A DNA stretch of 64,000 nucleotides from Oscheius dolichura. Lineage: Eukaryota; Nematoda; Chromadorea; Rhabditida; Rhabditidae. Shown one piece after another: positions 21,201-36,801 of the stretch. A program made the position numbers and the translations under genes. The stretch lies in assembly GCA_932521035.1 (NCBI GenBank), contig OW051492.1, positions 1,488,001 to 1,552,000 on the forward strand, in the 5' to 3' direction. Numbering within the stretch: position 1 is the first letter of the stretch; the number at the start of each line of letters is the position of its first letter. Under the pieces are notes generated by a model. The model was not told the DNA's origin. It did not search any database and saw only the letters and a list, made by a program, of their open reading frames with translations.

Positions 21201-22502
21201 CTTCGGGTCCAGAGAGGATAACGGCTATAATTTCTCCTATTTTAGACCTTTAAAAATGCTTACTTTTCCATATTTCTTGGAGATTTGCTTGGCCGGATAG
21301 AAGACAACTCCCTCCGAGTGGCCCAGCTCCTCACACAGCTTGGCTTCCCCTCCCCGGGTACAGTCGACACTTCCAACATTGATCAAGCCATCCAACATCG
21401 AGGCTAATTTCCTCCTTTAAACCCCTTTTTTTCTATTTTAAAGGTCTATTTCTTACCTATTTGTTTGGGAGAGACAGGCTTCCGCCTCGTCACAGAAGTC
21501 AATCACCCAGGCTCGGGAATTATAGGGCTCCCAGTCCATTCCCAACGATTCGAGGTTCTCAGAATTCAAATGGAGAACCTTTGGCGGGTTTTTGAATTTT
21601 TTTGGTTGCCTTACCTCCGATTTCATCCGTTGCATTACAAAATCAACCAGGTGATCGACTTCTCGGATTCCGTTGAAAAATTCCCCGGACGGATACAAAA
21701 CCAACGACGGATAGGCATTGACCCGTTGGCTTTGGCAGAGCTGCGGATCTTCGGCGCAATTGACCGCCCCAATTCGGACGGTTCCTTCCATCTCGCCGGC
21801 AAATTTACGCCACTAAAATATTATTTTACTGATATATATTATTTATTTTTAATTTAAAAAATATAGAAAACTCACAGTTGGAGCTAATTGATGGCAATGA
21901 GAGCAGTAAGTCGAATAGAAGTTGATAAACCACATTTCATTCGAATCAGTAACCAGGCGTTGGAAATCAGCACGATTTAGGGTTACTATTTCCTGATCGT
22001 CATCATATATTCCAAAATTATCATTGTAGAATTGCCAACTTTGATAATTATTGCCACCCTGGAATGTTTTTTAGTCAGTTCGGTTCAATTCTAGTTTGCG
22101 CCGCACCCGTACAATCTCGGTGACTGCCGCCCGCGCTTTCGTTTTTTTCAAATTTCATTTCAAGCCATAACTCACCTGGAATCCGTCTTCTAGTCCTTTT
22201 TCTCCATATTGATCGTATTTCTTTCTCAATTCTTCGTCTTTTAGCACTTCATAGGCTTTATTAATTATTACAAAAGCTGAATGTGCATCGGGATCGTCCT
22301 AAATATTGTAATCTTTTGCTATATGATTATGTAAAATCACCTTATTTTTATCCGGATGCATTTTGATAGCTAATTTTTTAAAAGCTTTTCTAATTGTTCT
22401 GTCGTCAGCATCTTTTTCTACTCCTAATATTTTATAATAGTCTGTTTCACACAAGACAACGACTAGTTGGAGTAATGTACCCACTAGTGGCCAGAGATAC
22501 AT
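18215..22502 (-). CDS. dnj-27: ER DnaJ/thioredoxin protein ERdj5 (DNAJC10)
   Basis: ER-lumenal disulfide reductase working with BiP in ER-associated degradation. Start 22500-22502: the hydrophobic signal peptide [19 protein letters not shown] is followed by the J domain [20 protein letters not shown], with the HPD motif in IKMHPDKNK. Thioredoxin domains follow in order with active sites CSHC (near 21900), CPPC (near 20115), CGPC (near 19145) and CGHC (near 18525). Non-catalytic Trx-like segments lie between. The C-terminus is HDEL, an ER retention signal, with the stop at 18215-18217. Human ERdj5 has CSHC, CPPC, CHPC and CGPC, so the last two sites differ. Introns carry three copies of the palindromic repeat and one tRNA-like insert. 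Codon use in the thioredoxin exons is more GC-rich than in the first exons. Confidence 0.9.
18634..18731. repeat. Full ~100 bp palindromic element in a dnj-27 intron
   Basis: The left arm CCGCACCCGTAAAATCTCGG faces the right arm CTGCCGAGATTGTATGGGTG. The spacer includes GCGCGCCTATCCCACCAG, the same string as in the copy at 44705. Outer edges are GCGC-rich. It could form a strong hairpin in the pre-mRNA. Confidence 0.8.
19504..19540 (-). repeat. Half copy of the palindromic element in a dnj-27 intron
   Basis: GCGCTGCCGAGATTTTACGG plus GTGCAGCGCGCGC; a single right-type arm flanked by GCGC, with no opposite arm nearby. Confidence 0.7.
20375..20446 (+). repeat. tRNA-like insert (degenerate) antisense in a dnj-27 intron
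   Basis: A-box-like TGGCGCAATGCGTTG and B-box-like AGTTCAATCCC lie at tRNA spacing. A terminal TTGTC...GACAA pairing resembles an acceptor stem. TCCTTTTTT follows as a possible Pol III terminator. The T stem has two mismatches, so it is not a normal tRNA gene. It shares its layout with inserts at 54342 and 62526. Confidence 0.55.
22098..22135 (+). repeat. Half copy of the palindromic element in a dnj-27 intron
   Basis: GCCGCACCCGTACAATCTCGG then a GC-rich tail; one change from the arm consensus and no partner arm. Confidence 0.65.
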
Positions 22503-23024
22503 ATTGGCCTAAAAATGAAATTGATTAACTGGTTGGGAGAAAAGGAGAGAGTAGTTGGGTGGAACACGTCAGCCTAAGAGAGCTCTTTTACTTGCGCGGA
22601 CCCGCAGCTGTTTACACAGTGCCAGCTCGGTCAGTTGGACGGCGATCTGCGCAAAGTAAGGAAAACTATGGCCGCTAACATGCCAGATAACTGGGGCAGG
22701 GGGGAAGCATCAATCTCTTCGCTTTTATCGAGATATTTGCAAAAGCAACGGTTTTGTATTGCAGTCTATTAGAATGTGAATGTGCAGTATGTTTTTATGC
22801 TTCTTTTTATGAAATGTAAAAATATGATCTCATCTTGCAACTGAGATCACAACAGAAACAGCGTGAAGATGGAGAAACACCGAAGAAACTGGATTTTCTA
22901 CAGCTAATACGTAGAGGAAGAAAACGTTTGCGCTGACGTCATTACTTCCCTCTCTTGCACCCTTTTGGATTTCTCTTGCTTTCTCGCTTTTTCTACTTCA
23001 CGTTGTATTAATTTTTGTTTTAGG
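22503..23024. promoter_or_regulatory. Divergent promoter between dnj-27 and pars-2
   Basis: 522 bp separating two outward-facing genes. It holds GC-richer patches near 22590-22700, a CGCTGACGTCATTACTT block near 22930 containing TGACGTCA (a CRE/ATF-type palindrome), and a TTTTTGTTTTAG acceptor one base before the pars-2 ATG. The CRE-like site could serve either gene (inference). Confidence 0.5.
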
Positions 23025-24714
23025 ATGGTTGTATTCAAAGCATCCAAGTACATTCTAGCTGGAGGAACACCATCTACAACAAAAAGTATAGCTCAAAAGC
23101 TGTTATTAGCCAATGGTTTTATAAATCCAGTTGGAAAAGGACTATATAGGTGAGTATTTGACCTCAAATTGTTATTTTCGTTGGGTTCTTTTCTTACAGT
23201 TTACTACCACTAGGGCAACGTGTTGTGCACAAATTATCCAGCTTGATAGATTATGAACTTGATTCTATCGGCGCATTAAAGGTCATTGTGTGGAGAGATT
23301 TACTGTTCTTTTGCAGATGTCGCTACCGATAATGGGTCCTAAAGAGCTGTGGGAAAAGACCGGCAGATGGAGTAGCATGGGAAGCGAGTTGCTGCAATTG
23401 ACGGACAGAAATGGTTCTGAATTTTGCTTACAAGTAAGTTCTTATTTTATAAGTAACCCTTTTTTATTCAGCCCACAGCTGAAGAAATGTGTACCCAGTT
23501 AGTTGGGCAACTACCACAATTAAAAAGATCAGCACTTCCTTTGATGCTGTATCAAACAACAGAAAAATTTCGAGATGAAATGAATCCCAGGCAGCGTCTT
23601 CTTTCTATTATTTTACCACTTATTTCAGATTTGGTTTACTCCGTGGACGTCAGTTTTTAATGAAAGATTTGTATTCATTTGACTATAATTCTGAAAATGC
23701 TTGTGAAACTTATGATCTTATTGGTAAAACATATGAAAAGATTTTAAAAGATTCTCTACAGCTTGAAGTTTTCAAGGTAAGTTCATGCATTTTATTCTGA
23801 AGATCTGTATTTCTTATCAGTAGTCATCTGCCGCCATGTTTACATTAGATTTTCCCGATATGACGTTTTTCTTTATAGGTTAAAGCGGATTCTGGCATGC
23901 ACGGAGGTAAAATATCGCATGAGTATCACGTAAAGAATACTTTACAAGAAGATGGAATACATTATTGCAGAAAGTAAGCTTTTTTTTTCCTCTTTTTCGA
24001 TTTTATTTCTAAAATTAGATGTGAAAGTGGAGTGAAAATTGATGAACACCCCAACATGCCATCGTGTCCTCGTTGTAATGGAGATAAAGATCATGAAACA
24101 CTTTCAACAATCGAAGTTGCACATACATTTCAGCTTGGAACAAGGTTTGTTCTTTATCAAACCGGAGTATTTTTTATTTTTAGATATAGTGAAGCTCTAA
24201 ATGCCCGCTCAGGTTCTCATCCTTATGAAATGTGCTGCTTTGGAATTGGAATTACAAGGTGAGAAAGATAAAAACTTGTGTTATATCTTTCAGGTTATTG
24301 CCAGCTGCCATAGAGTTCTTATCGCCGTCACAAGACATTATTCGCCTTCCTAAAGCTATAGCACCATTTGACGCTGCTGTAGTAGTCACCAAGGCGCTCG
24401 AAACAAATGTCCTAGTAGAGTATACACTTTCTACATTGGATCAAGGATTAAAAGGTGGAATTCTTTTAGATGACAGGTACGAATTTTGTATAATTTTTCG
24501 AATAAATTATATTAGGGTTGATCAGAATGTTGGAAAACGATTAAAAGAGCTGAACAGATTAGGTATTCCACAAGTTATTGTCATCGGAAAAACTACGGAG
24601 GCGTCTTTAAATTCTACTCCAAAAATGGAATATTTAACCACAGACGCGGATTCAGATGACTATCAGAAGAAAGGAGTTTTAACTCTAACCGAATTGATGC
24701 AGGAGATAAATTGA
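23025..24714 (+). CDS. pars-2: Mitochondrial prolyl-tRNA synthetase (PARS2)
   Basis: Charges mitochondrial tRNA-Pro; class II synthetase of bacterial type. Start 23025 gives [20 protein letters not shown], then [20 protein letters not shown]-type sequence. Class II motif 2 appears as KFRDEMNPR joined to [18 protein letters not shown], and motif 3 as [12 protein letters not shown] followed by LLPAAIEF. The C-terminal anticodon-binding domain reads [20 protein letters not shown] and ends ELMQEIN (stop 24712-24714). The length of about 450 residues agrees with PARS2, which lacks the long insertion of bacterial ProRS. A Cys pair set (CRKCESG and CPRC) sits in the middle. It is the first gene of a probable operon with the sphingomyelinase 200 bp downstream; the same gene pair is adjacent in C. 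elegans (T27F6.5/T27F6.6, from memory). Confidence 0.87.
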
Positions 24715-24914
24715 TAAGTTTTCTTTCTTTTTATTGTTATAGGTTATGTTTTGTTTGTTATATTGCTCAATTATTGTTACTGTACGGGTTTTAATTAAAT
24801 ATTTATATTCAATATATGTACTTTTCACGCTCAATGATTTTATTCATGCACTATCTTTCTGTTTTTATGTTGCTTTATTTAGTTACTCTTTTCTGTTTAG
24901 TTCCCTGGGTTACA
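24715..24914 (+). promoter_or_regulatory. Operon intercistronic region before the sphingomyelinase gene
   Basis: T-rich 200 bp ending in CTTTTCTGTTTAG (24900), 14 bases before the next ATG; a probable trans-splice acceptor. Confidence 0.5.
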
Positions 24915-26695
24915 ATGGCGGAATATCCTTTGTTAGAATCCAATCGGGAAAGATCTTTATCTTATTCCCTACCCAGGAGAACTGGTACGCTTTTTCCGTT
25001 ATACGCTTCATCTTTTCAGCTTATTTTCATTTGGATTATTTTATTTACAATTTAGAAATGAGTGCGGGGAAGGAGATACGCGTGGCTACTCTAAATATGT
25101 GGTGCTTACCACAGCCATGGCCGATTGGAAGCAAAGTTCGTTTATTGTATTATTTTTTAGCATAATTTCATTCAGGACCGAAAATATAGATTGCACAAGC
25201 TGGTTGAAGCACTTCTTACTGAAAATTACGATATAGTTGGCTTGCAGGAAATATGGGGAGCCGATGATTTTACATTCCTTGCATCCAGTCTTGAAAGCAA
25301 GTATGTTTTTCAACTTATTGCTCTCTATCTAGCGATTCTGTTTATTTAAAATATTAGTACCGTTGCATCGGGTATATTAGTCTTAAGGTATCCATATAAT
25401 CACTACTTCCATTCTGGATTCACTGGCAGCGGCGTTTGTGTCTTCAGTAGTCATAAAATTGTCTCTACTTTGGTAAATAGGTGTTCGAATATTATTGATC
25501 TCTTTATTAGGTATTCAGATATTCTCTAAACGGATTTGCACACCATATTCACAGAGGGGATTGGTTCGGTGGAAAGGTAGGGCATACATTTTATCAACAT
25601 GATTTTTATATTTTTTCAGGTTATTGGTCTTATAGAAGTGCAAATAGATGAAATGCGCATTAATTTCTATACAACACACCTTCATGCAGAGTATAACCGT
25701 GAAAATGATCTTTATCTCCCTCATAGGTGTGTCAATTGAGGTTTTATTAGCTTCGTTATAGAACCGCCCAGGCTTTCGAGCTTAGTCAATTTGTGCGTCA
25801 CACTTCGCGAGGTGCTGATTTAGTTATTGTAGTAGGAGATTTTAATTTGGAACCAGAAGACCTTGGAATGAGGTTTTTATATCTTTCTTCACTTTATTTT
25901 TATAAATTTAGACTAATTTTGGCAAATACTCGACTATTAGACGCTTGGAGGCTTTGCCACCAAGCCGCATCCGACTCTTGTCAAAGTTTAGAATCTTGTA
26001 GAGGAATGGGAAAAGGAGCCACTTGTGATCGTACTGACAACTATTATACTTCCAGGTCTCATCGAGAAAAGGTAAGAAATCTTTCTTTCGCATACTATTT
26101 TGTAGGATCAAAGCAAAAGGATCGACTACATTTTATTTAAAAGCGGAAGAATGAATGTAAATTTAGAGGAATGTGAATTGACATTGAATAAGGTTCGTTT
26201 TCTTTTTATTATTATTATTTTTTTAGATCCCCGGAGAAGAAAAAAATTATTCCGATCATATAGGTCTTCGTGCCCGTTTTAGAGTGCAGCTTGAACCATT
26301 ACGACAAGTTAGCTTGCCTCTTTTTGTAAGCTATTTCTTTAGGAATCCGTTGTATGGGAACCTTGTCGCCCACTACTTATAGAAGCTGTTGGAATTGTTA
26401 CCGGAGGACAGAAAAGAGCACGAATTGATCGGACAATATTCGTAATTTCTTCCGCTTTGACTCTACTTCTTATTCTACTTTCTATGCTTCTTGATGAGCC
26501 TTATCCTTATTTATTCTGGCCGCTTTCGTTCCTTCGGTAAGTATTAATTGTATTGATTTTATTAATCAATAATTCAGGTTTCTACTTACCGTAATCTGTG
26601 TATTTTGTTTTTATCAGGGTGTCATCGGCCTGACGCTTGAGCGGAAGGCTTTGAAGGCATCCAAACAAGCCATCCAGCAAGAACTCAACAATTAA
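24915..26695 (+). CDS. SMPD2: Neutral sphingomyelinase (SMPD2 type)
   Basis: Hydrolyses sphingomyelin to ceramide and phosphocholine at membranes; Mg-dependent DNase I-like fold. Start 24915 (MAEYPLLESNRERSLSYSLP). Catalytic blocks in order: RVATLNMWCLPQPWPIGSK, GLQEIWG (metal-binding Glu), SGFTGSGVCVFS, FYTTHLHAEYNRENDLYLPH, VVGDFNLEPEDLGM (Asp/Asn), RIDYILFKSG and NYSDHIGLRARF (catalytic His). Two C-terminal hydrophobic helices (FVISSALTLLLILLSMLL and FLLTVICVFCFYQGVIGL) are the family's membrane anchor. It ends KQAIQQELNN with TAA at 26693-26695. All key residues are present. Confidence 0.9.
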
Positions 26696-26922
26696 TCTGT
26701 GCAATGCTCGAGTATGCCATCATTTTATTTTACTGTGATCTGCTCAGCGAGTAATTTTTACATTTCTAGTCCTTTTTATCCTTATTTTTGTTTTATTATA
26801 TATACATATATTTTATTAAAGTTGTTTAAATCTTATTCGGTCTTTTTTGTTATTCTCTCTGGTTTCTACCGCATATTATCTATTGATTTTGACATTTGTT
26901 TAAAATATGCTCCCCAATCAAG
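26696..26922 (+). promoter_or_regulatory. Intercistronic region before the multi-pass membrane gene
   Basis: 227 bp, T-rich, same strand, no obvious separate promoter. It probably continues the pars-2 operon, although no classic TTTTCAG lies directly at the next ATG. Confidence 0.4.
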
Positions 26923-28174
26923 ATGCAAAAAGTATTGGACTGGATAAAACGTAAAGGAGATCACAATATTGTCCAGTACTCGCGGTTTGGACTACCAGGT
27001 GAAGAGACGGATGATCGTCCCCCACCCACCGCCATTCATGTAGCTCCTTTTATGGATGATGCTAAACAGTTCCGAGTTTTCGGAACACATTCTCAACGAG
27101 CGGCTGTGGTAAGTTTTCCAATGTAACTAAAAGGAATAAGCTAGGTTTCTGCGGGAGTAGGGATTTCTGCCGTGATTTTTGTTTTTCTCTCCATTTTCTT
27201 CGAATTTGACTGGTGGCACCGGACAAAGGGAGTCGATATGAGTGCTCTTTGTAAGTTTTTGCAACCAGAAGAAAGCGAAAATATCCCGTTTCAGTTGGCC
27301 TGGTGATGTTCCTCAGTTTGGGAATCCTTATCCATTATTATGTTATCCGTGGGATCAAATTGGAACAGCCAAAATTCTTGGTTCCATTTATCATTGTCTA
27401 CGGAGGTGTCCTCTTTTTGGAGTTTATTGCTTTCCTCGTTACCTTGTAAGTTATCAAAAATAGCAAGAAAACATTTCCCCCAAAAATTTCAGCAATCACT
27501 GGCTCGCCTTCAACGTTCTGAATTCTCTTACAGCCCAGCCGGGACAATTTGTCCTCTTGACTATTACCTGGGCAGTGATTATGCTCTGCCAAGGTGGAAT
27601 GCTTTTCTCCGTTGTACGGTAAGTACTGTCCCTATCAATAAGAGAAAAAAAAACATTGTAGATGCCGTAATTATCTTGAAATGAAGAGTATCCACACATT
27701 GGAAATGCTCATAGTAGAGAAGAGCAAGCAACAATTCCCTGGAATTCGTGTAGTTTATGGCAATGAACTAAATGGAACATCTAGCGTCACCATAGCTTCT
27801 CAATCCGTCGGAGAGCAGTCATTTGAGAATTCTGCCAATACTCGTAAGTTTATGTCCTGAAAACTTTGAGCGAAACGAAAGGAAATGAAAAAGACAATAA
27901 TAGCATCATGTAATATAGAAAACACGACGCACTGTTACGTAGAAATTATCGCGAACTACACCTGCGATTGCATTTCTAATTTGATTCGCCGTAAATCGCC
28001 TCCACCCTCAAGCAAAACACTGATACAAATTTAATATCCAGCATTATTCCAGCAGGTGTTCAAACAATAAAAAATCTTTCAGAGAACATTTCCCCGCCCC
28101 CGAGTTATGAGGACAGTACTGGCGGAGCTCCGCCCCCACAGCGAACCATTCTCCAAGCCCGAGAGGAAGTCTAA
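26923..28174 (+). CDS. Multi-pass membrane protein with C-terminal PPxY motif, family unknown
   Basis: Start 26923 reads MQKVLDWIKRKGDHNIVQYS. Three hydrophobic segments follow: AGVGISAVIFVFLSIFF, GLVMFLSLGILIHYYVI and FLVPFIIVYGGVLFLEFIAF, separated by short loops. A longer tail (CPLDYYLGSDYALPRWNAF and IHTLEMLIVEKSKQQFPGIR) follows. The last exon, after an intron of about 240 bp, reads ENISPPPSYEDSTGGAPPP and ends QAREEV with TAA at 28172-28174. PPSY is a PPxY ligand for WW domains of Nedd4-type ubiquitin ligases, a motif common on endosomal and lysosomal membrane proteins. Endosomal sorting is therefore a fair guess, not a demonstrated role. Length about 300 residues. Confidence 0.65.
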
Positions 28175-29656
28175 ACCACACCTACGCATTTTCTGCATTC
28201 TTTCTTTCCTCCCCTTATTTTGTACTTATTAGGCATTACAAACCACGGCATAATCTCACAGCAAGAATACGGGGCCAACCTTGCCCAAAATAATTAATAC
28301 ATATGTATAGAAACTCATGTAAATAGACTAGAGAGAGAGAGAGAGAGAGAGAGAGCTCATTAGGGGTGAAACCATACGCGTTCAATAAGGAGAGCTGCGC
28401 TTTTATACAACAAAAAACGAACAAATCCTTATATCTCAATAACAACTTTAGCATAACATAACGATCAGCAATATAAGCTCTAGTTTACTTTAGCAAACAT
28501 AAAAAATAGAAGAGCAAACATAGAATACAGACAAAAAGTTGAGAATGACTTGGGAGTAAAAATTACAGGGCAAAAACTCGCGCGCGCGCCTAAATTGAAA
28601 TGGTCAGCTGGTAAATTTTGTATCATTTCAATCGTATTTTCATACATTGTCTTGCCTTTTTCAATCCAAAAATTGTAGCTAGCCAATTAGATTATTTACC
28701 AGTAACAATTCCGCCAATTGTAGTTATGAAAAGTATAAATTAGCCATAAAAGCGCACTCATCGTATTGCACATGTATATTTTCTCCCATCGATCAGTTTC
28801 TCTCCTCCATTTCTTCTCGTGTTAGTCTTTTTCTGTTTGCTTTCTTAAAAATAGTCCGAAGAGCTTATATATATCTCTGCCCTTTTACCGTAACCTAAAG
28901 ATCAGTAACCAAAGAAAATAAAACGTCCTTCTTTCCATCTACCGTCTGTTGATATATCTAGAGAGATTAGACGGTGCTAATCTGAAAATATCCGCCCTTC
29001 TCCTCCCCCGCAACTTGACCTGACGCACTACAATTGTTCGGCTCTTGTTTAATTTCGCGGAACATTAATCTTCTCTCTCTATGACTGCCACACAAAAAAG
29101 GGTTATATTCCCAGCCCCCGCGTCTCAATATGGAGAGTTTTATGGCTGTGTGGGGGTTCAGTCATCTTTCTTCGCTGTCCTTGTCAAATAGTGTGTGTCA
29201 ACCAGCCAGCCAGCTACCGTATCCCCCAGCTCTTATATTTGGGCTCAACGCCACGTTTATCCCGGGATCGGTCTTTCGATTTCTTTTTGAGATTATGATA
29301 GTGATAGAATTTCTTGGCGAAAACACATAAAACAACAGAAACGTGGCGCTTTGTACAGAGTTAACGCGCTTTCAGTCATCCTTCTCCTTTTTTTTGTAAT
29401 CTTTCCCCCTTTCACCTCTAAAAAATTAGCCTTCGAATAATAAGATGGTTCCAATAGTCTCAGACACTACACTACTAAATGTCCTACGATAATTATGCCA
29501 AGAGCAGACAAGTGCAGGTGAAACTTGTTGAGAACGCTCGTTTTCCATTTTACTACTACTTCCTAGTTATTTTTCTGCATTGATGAACAAGTTTTCCTTT
29601 CCCCATCAAGTTTATTTCCTCCAAAAGAAGCCTTCCAAAAATTGTTGCCTTTGAAA
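28175..29656. other. Intergenic region after the membrane protein gene
   Basis: Contains the (GA)n tract at 28330-28355 and several AATAAA-like signals (for example near 28917). No open frame has coding character. Much may be 3' UTR and then upstream sequence of the EGR gene. Confidence 0.4.
28330..28355. repeat. (GA)n microsatellite
   Basis: About 13 GA units, uninterrupted. GA tracts are common in nematode promoters and 3' regions. Confidence 0.9.
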
Positions 29657-29775
29657 ATGGCTCCATTTCCTCCAGGCTACGAGGAGAAGCCTAAGATTTT
29701 GTTGCATGATTACGAAGATTATTCGACATTGCAGAGATCATTCGAATTATCTGCCGAGTTTATACGGGTGCAGCG
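29657..29775 (+). CDS. Candidate first coding exon of the EGR-type gene
   Basis: ATG at 29657 opens MAPFPPGYEEKPKILLHDYE and DYSTLQRSFELSAEFIRVQ, ending in CAGCG|GTAAGC. The donor lies at the end of a half copy of the palindromic repeat. The exon ends in phase 2, exactly what the zinc-finger exon at 33368 needs (CG|G, Arg). Distance is 3.6 kb with no other candidate noticed, so the link is an inference. The alternative is an unrelated open stretch, with translation starting at ATG 33429. Confidence 0.35.
29751..29775 (-). repeat. Half copy of the palindromic element providing a GTAAGC donor
   Basis: CTGCCGAGTTTATACGGGTG then CAGCG; two changes from the arm consensus. It overlaps the end of the candidate exon. 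Confidence 0.6.
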
Positions 29776-34619
<4,844 letters not shown>

Positions 34620-34781
34620 TTTCTACTATTTTTATAGCTTTTTTACGCTGATTTAGGCTGGGACAGACAGTATACGTAATACGTTAGAACAAAAATTATG
34701 ATTACGTACGCAGTTGTTTTGGTACTTTTTTCTCAAAAAACTCGGATTTTTATAGTCTTTCCCAGCCTTTTTTTCTATATT
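34620..34781. other. 3' flank of the EGR gene
   Basis: AT-rich sequence directly after the stop, probably 3' UTR, up to the first copy of the 325 bp tandem repeat. Confidence 0.4.
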
Positions 34782-35431
34782 TTATTTTCTCCCCTCCCTT
34801 TCTCATTGACGAGGTTGTGATGTATCAATTCTTTATGATCCTCGCTTGCTCAGTTCCATTTTTTGTTGCCTGCGCGAGAAAAAGATTCTAGTCCCACGTG
34901 ATCTTCTAAAATAAGTTGCAATGTTTAGAAAAGATAACGCTTTATTGAAATTTCCCCCACAATCAAAGATCTCTATTATACTTATACTCAAGTTATTATT
35001 ACATTTCCCTGTGACATTCAGGAAACCCAGTGTTGAGATTCGGTTTTTCTCCAACCCGGAATTTATTCATTTCCAATCCCTGTGCTAATATTTTCATCCC
35101 GATTACTTATTTTCTCCCCTCCCTTTCTCATTGACGAGGTTGTGATGTATCAATTCTTTATGATCCTCGCTTGCTCAGTTCCATTTTTTGTTGCCTGCGC
35201 GAGAAAAAGATTCTAGTCCCACGTGATCTTCTAAAATAAGTTGCAATGTTTAGAAAAGATAACGCTTTATTGAAATTTCCCCCACAATCAAAGATCTCTA
35301 TTATACTTATACTCAAGTTATTATTACATTTCCCTGTGACATTCAGGAAACCCAGTGTTGAGATTCGGTTTTTCTCCAACCCGGAATTTATTCATTTCCA
35401 ATCCCTGTGCTAATATTTTCATCCCGATTAC
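34782..35431. repeat. Tandem direct duplication, two 325 bp units
   Basis: Units 34782-35106 and 35107-35431 appear identical, beginning TTATTTTCTCCCCTCCCTTT; a third partial start (TTATTTTCTCCCATC) follows at 35432. Each unit carries the same 73-codon minus-strand open frame, but no domain or splice context supports it as a gene. Location: 3' UTR or intergenic DNA between the EGR gene and TAMM41. Either a very recent duplication or an assembly artefact. Confidence 0.9.
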
Positions 35432-35527
35432 TTATTTTCTCCCATCTTCTTCGCATATCTTTTAAAATCGTCTCAGATTTTCTATTGTATTTGTGAAAGA
35501 GAAAGAATAAAAATTTTAGGCCGGTTC

Positions 35528-36725
35528 ATGGATGAATACCGCGACCTCATCAATTGTCTGCCCCTTGAGACCGTGGAATATGCCTTTGCATACGGTTCAG
35601 GTATTTATTCTTTCTCTCTAATTTATTAATATTCATTTATAGGGGCTCTACAGCAAACAGATGAGAAGAAAGAAGACAAAATGGTAGACTTTGTCCTTGT
35701 CACTAATGATCCACTTCGATTTCATACAGAAAATCTTCTAAAAAATTCTGGTCACTATAGTTTGGTCGGAGGGTTAGTCCATTTTCTAATGTTGTATTTT
35801 GATAGTCCAGATTTCTAGGTAAACCGGCAATTCCTACCGCACTGCAGACAAAATGGGCAGCTCGGATATTTTATAATACTCAAATTAGAGGTTGGTTCTT
35901 TATTTTTCTTTCATATTCTATTTCTAGTTGGTTCAAGGTTGATCAAATACGGTGTAATATCTACAGAAGATTTGAAACAAGACTTGCTAGATTGGAAATG
36001 GCTTTATATTGCTGGGCGACTGCAAAAACCTGTATTGGATGTTCTCAGTCCTTCAACCTCAATCCAAGCAAATTTATTAGAAAATCGGAAAAGTGCCCTT
36101 CATGCTGCATTTCTTCTTCTACCAGATATATTTTCAACTCAGGAATTATATGAGAAAATTGTCAGTTTGTCTTACAATGGAGATATTAGAATGAAAATTG
36201 CTGAAGATCCACATAAGGTAGTTTTTTTATTGATTTATTTTGTAAATATTTATTACAGATATCTAAAATTGTTTCCGGAAGTGTAGAAAGATTTCAAGAG
36301 ATTTATAAACCACTTATAGATGGAGATACGCGAATAGTTTATCAAAATGGAAAGGTAATATCTCTTTTTTACTTCACAGATAATTTAGTACCTACAAGAC
36401 GCTTCTGGTACGGCTATTTATCATCGGTTACACATGCTTCCATCGACGCCTCTAGATATTTTGACAAAAAGATGGAATAAGAGATTGAAACGACAACAAG
36501 ATTGCGAAGAGGTCTGTTTATAAATATTTATTTGTACATTTCCTTATTCAGGTTATGTTTGGAATGGCTCATACCCATGATGTGGGAGAAACAGTCGAGA
36601 ATGCCATAGCCTCTATCGTATTTCAGTCTTCACTTCGCCAGACAGTGAAAAATGCTTTAACTGCTGGAATTATGCGTAGCATCGTCTACACCTCCGCCAA
36701 ATTAGTGAAAAGAATCAAGCTCTAA
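35528..36725 (+). CDS. TAMM41: Mitochondrial CDP-diacylglycerol synthase (TAMM41/Tam41)
   Basis: Makes CDP-diacylglycerol from phosphatidic acid on the matrix side of the inner membrane for cardiolipin synthesis. Start 35528 (MDEYRDLINCLPLETVEYAF) lies 8 bases after a TTTTAG acceptor. The nucleotidyltransferase signature reads FAYGSGALQQ, then MVDFVLVTNDPLRFHTENL (D-x-D-type catalytic region) and NSGHYSLVGG. The C-terminal half has SRLIKYGVISTEDLKQDLLD, DWKWLYIAGRLQKPVLDV, DIRMKIAEDPHK and NALTAGIMRSIVYTSAKLVK, all typical of Tam41. It ends KRIKL, TAA 36723-36725. About 320 residues in seven or eight exons, the full family length. Confidence 0.9.
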
Positions 36726-36801
36726 AGTGTGTACAGGTTGTTAAATATAGGGTATAATATTCGTGCTCAGAAATTATCACAAATAAGATTTATAAATATT
36801 T

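Noticed and set aside
34833-35379. Two identical 73-codon minus-strand frames
   Set aside because: They are identical because of the 325 bp tandem duplication; no domain or start context supports a gene.
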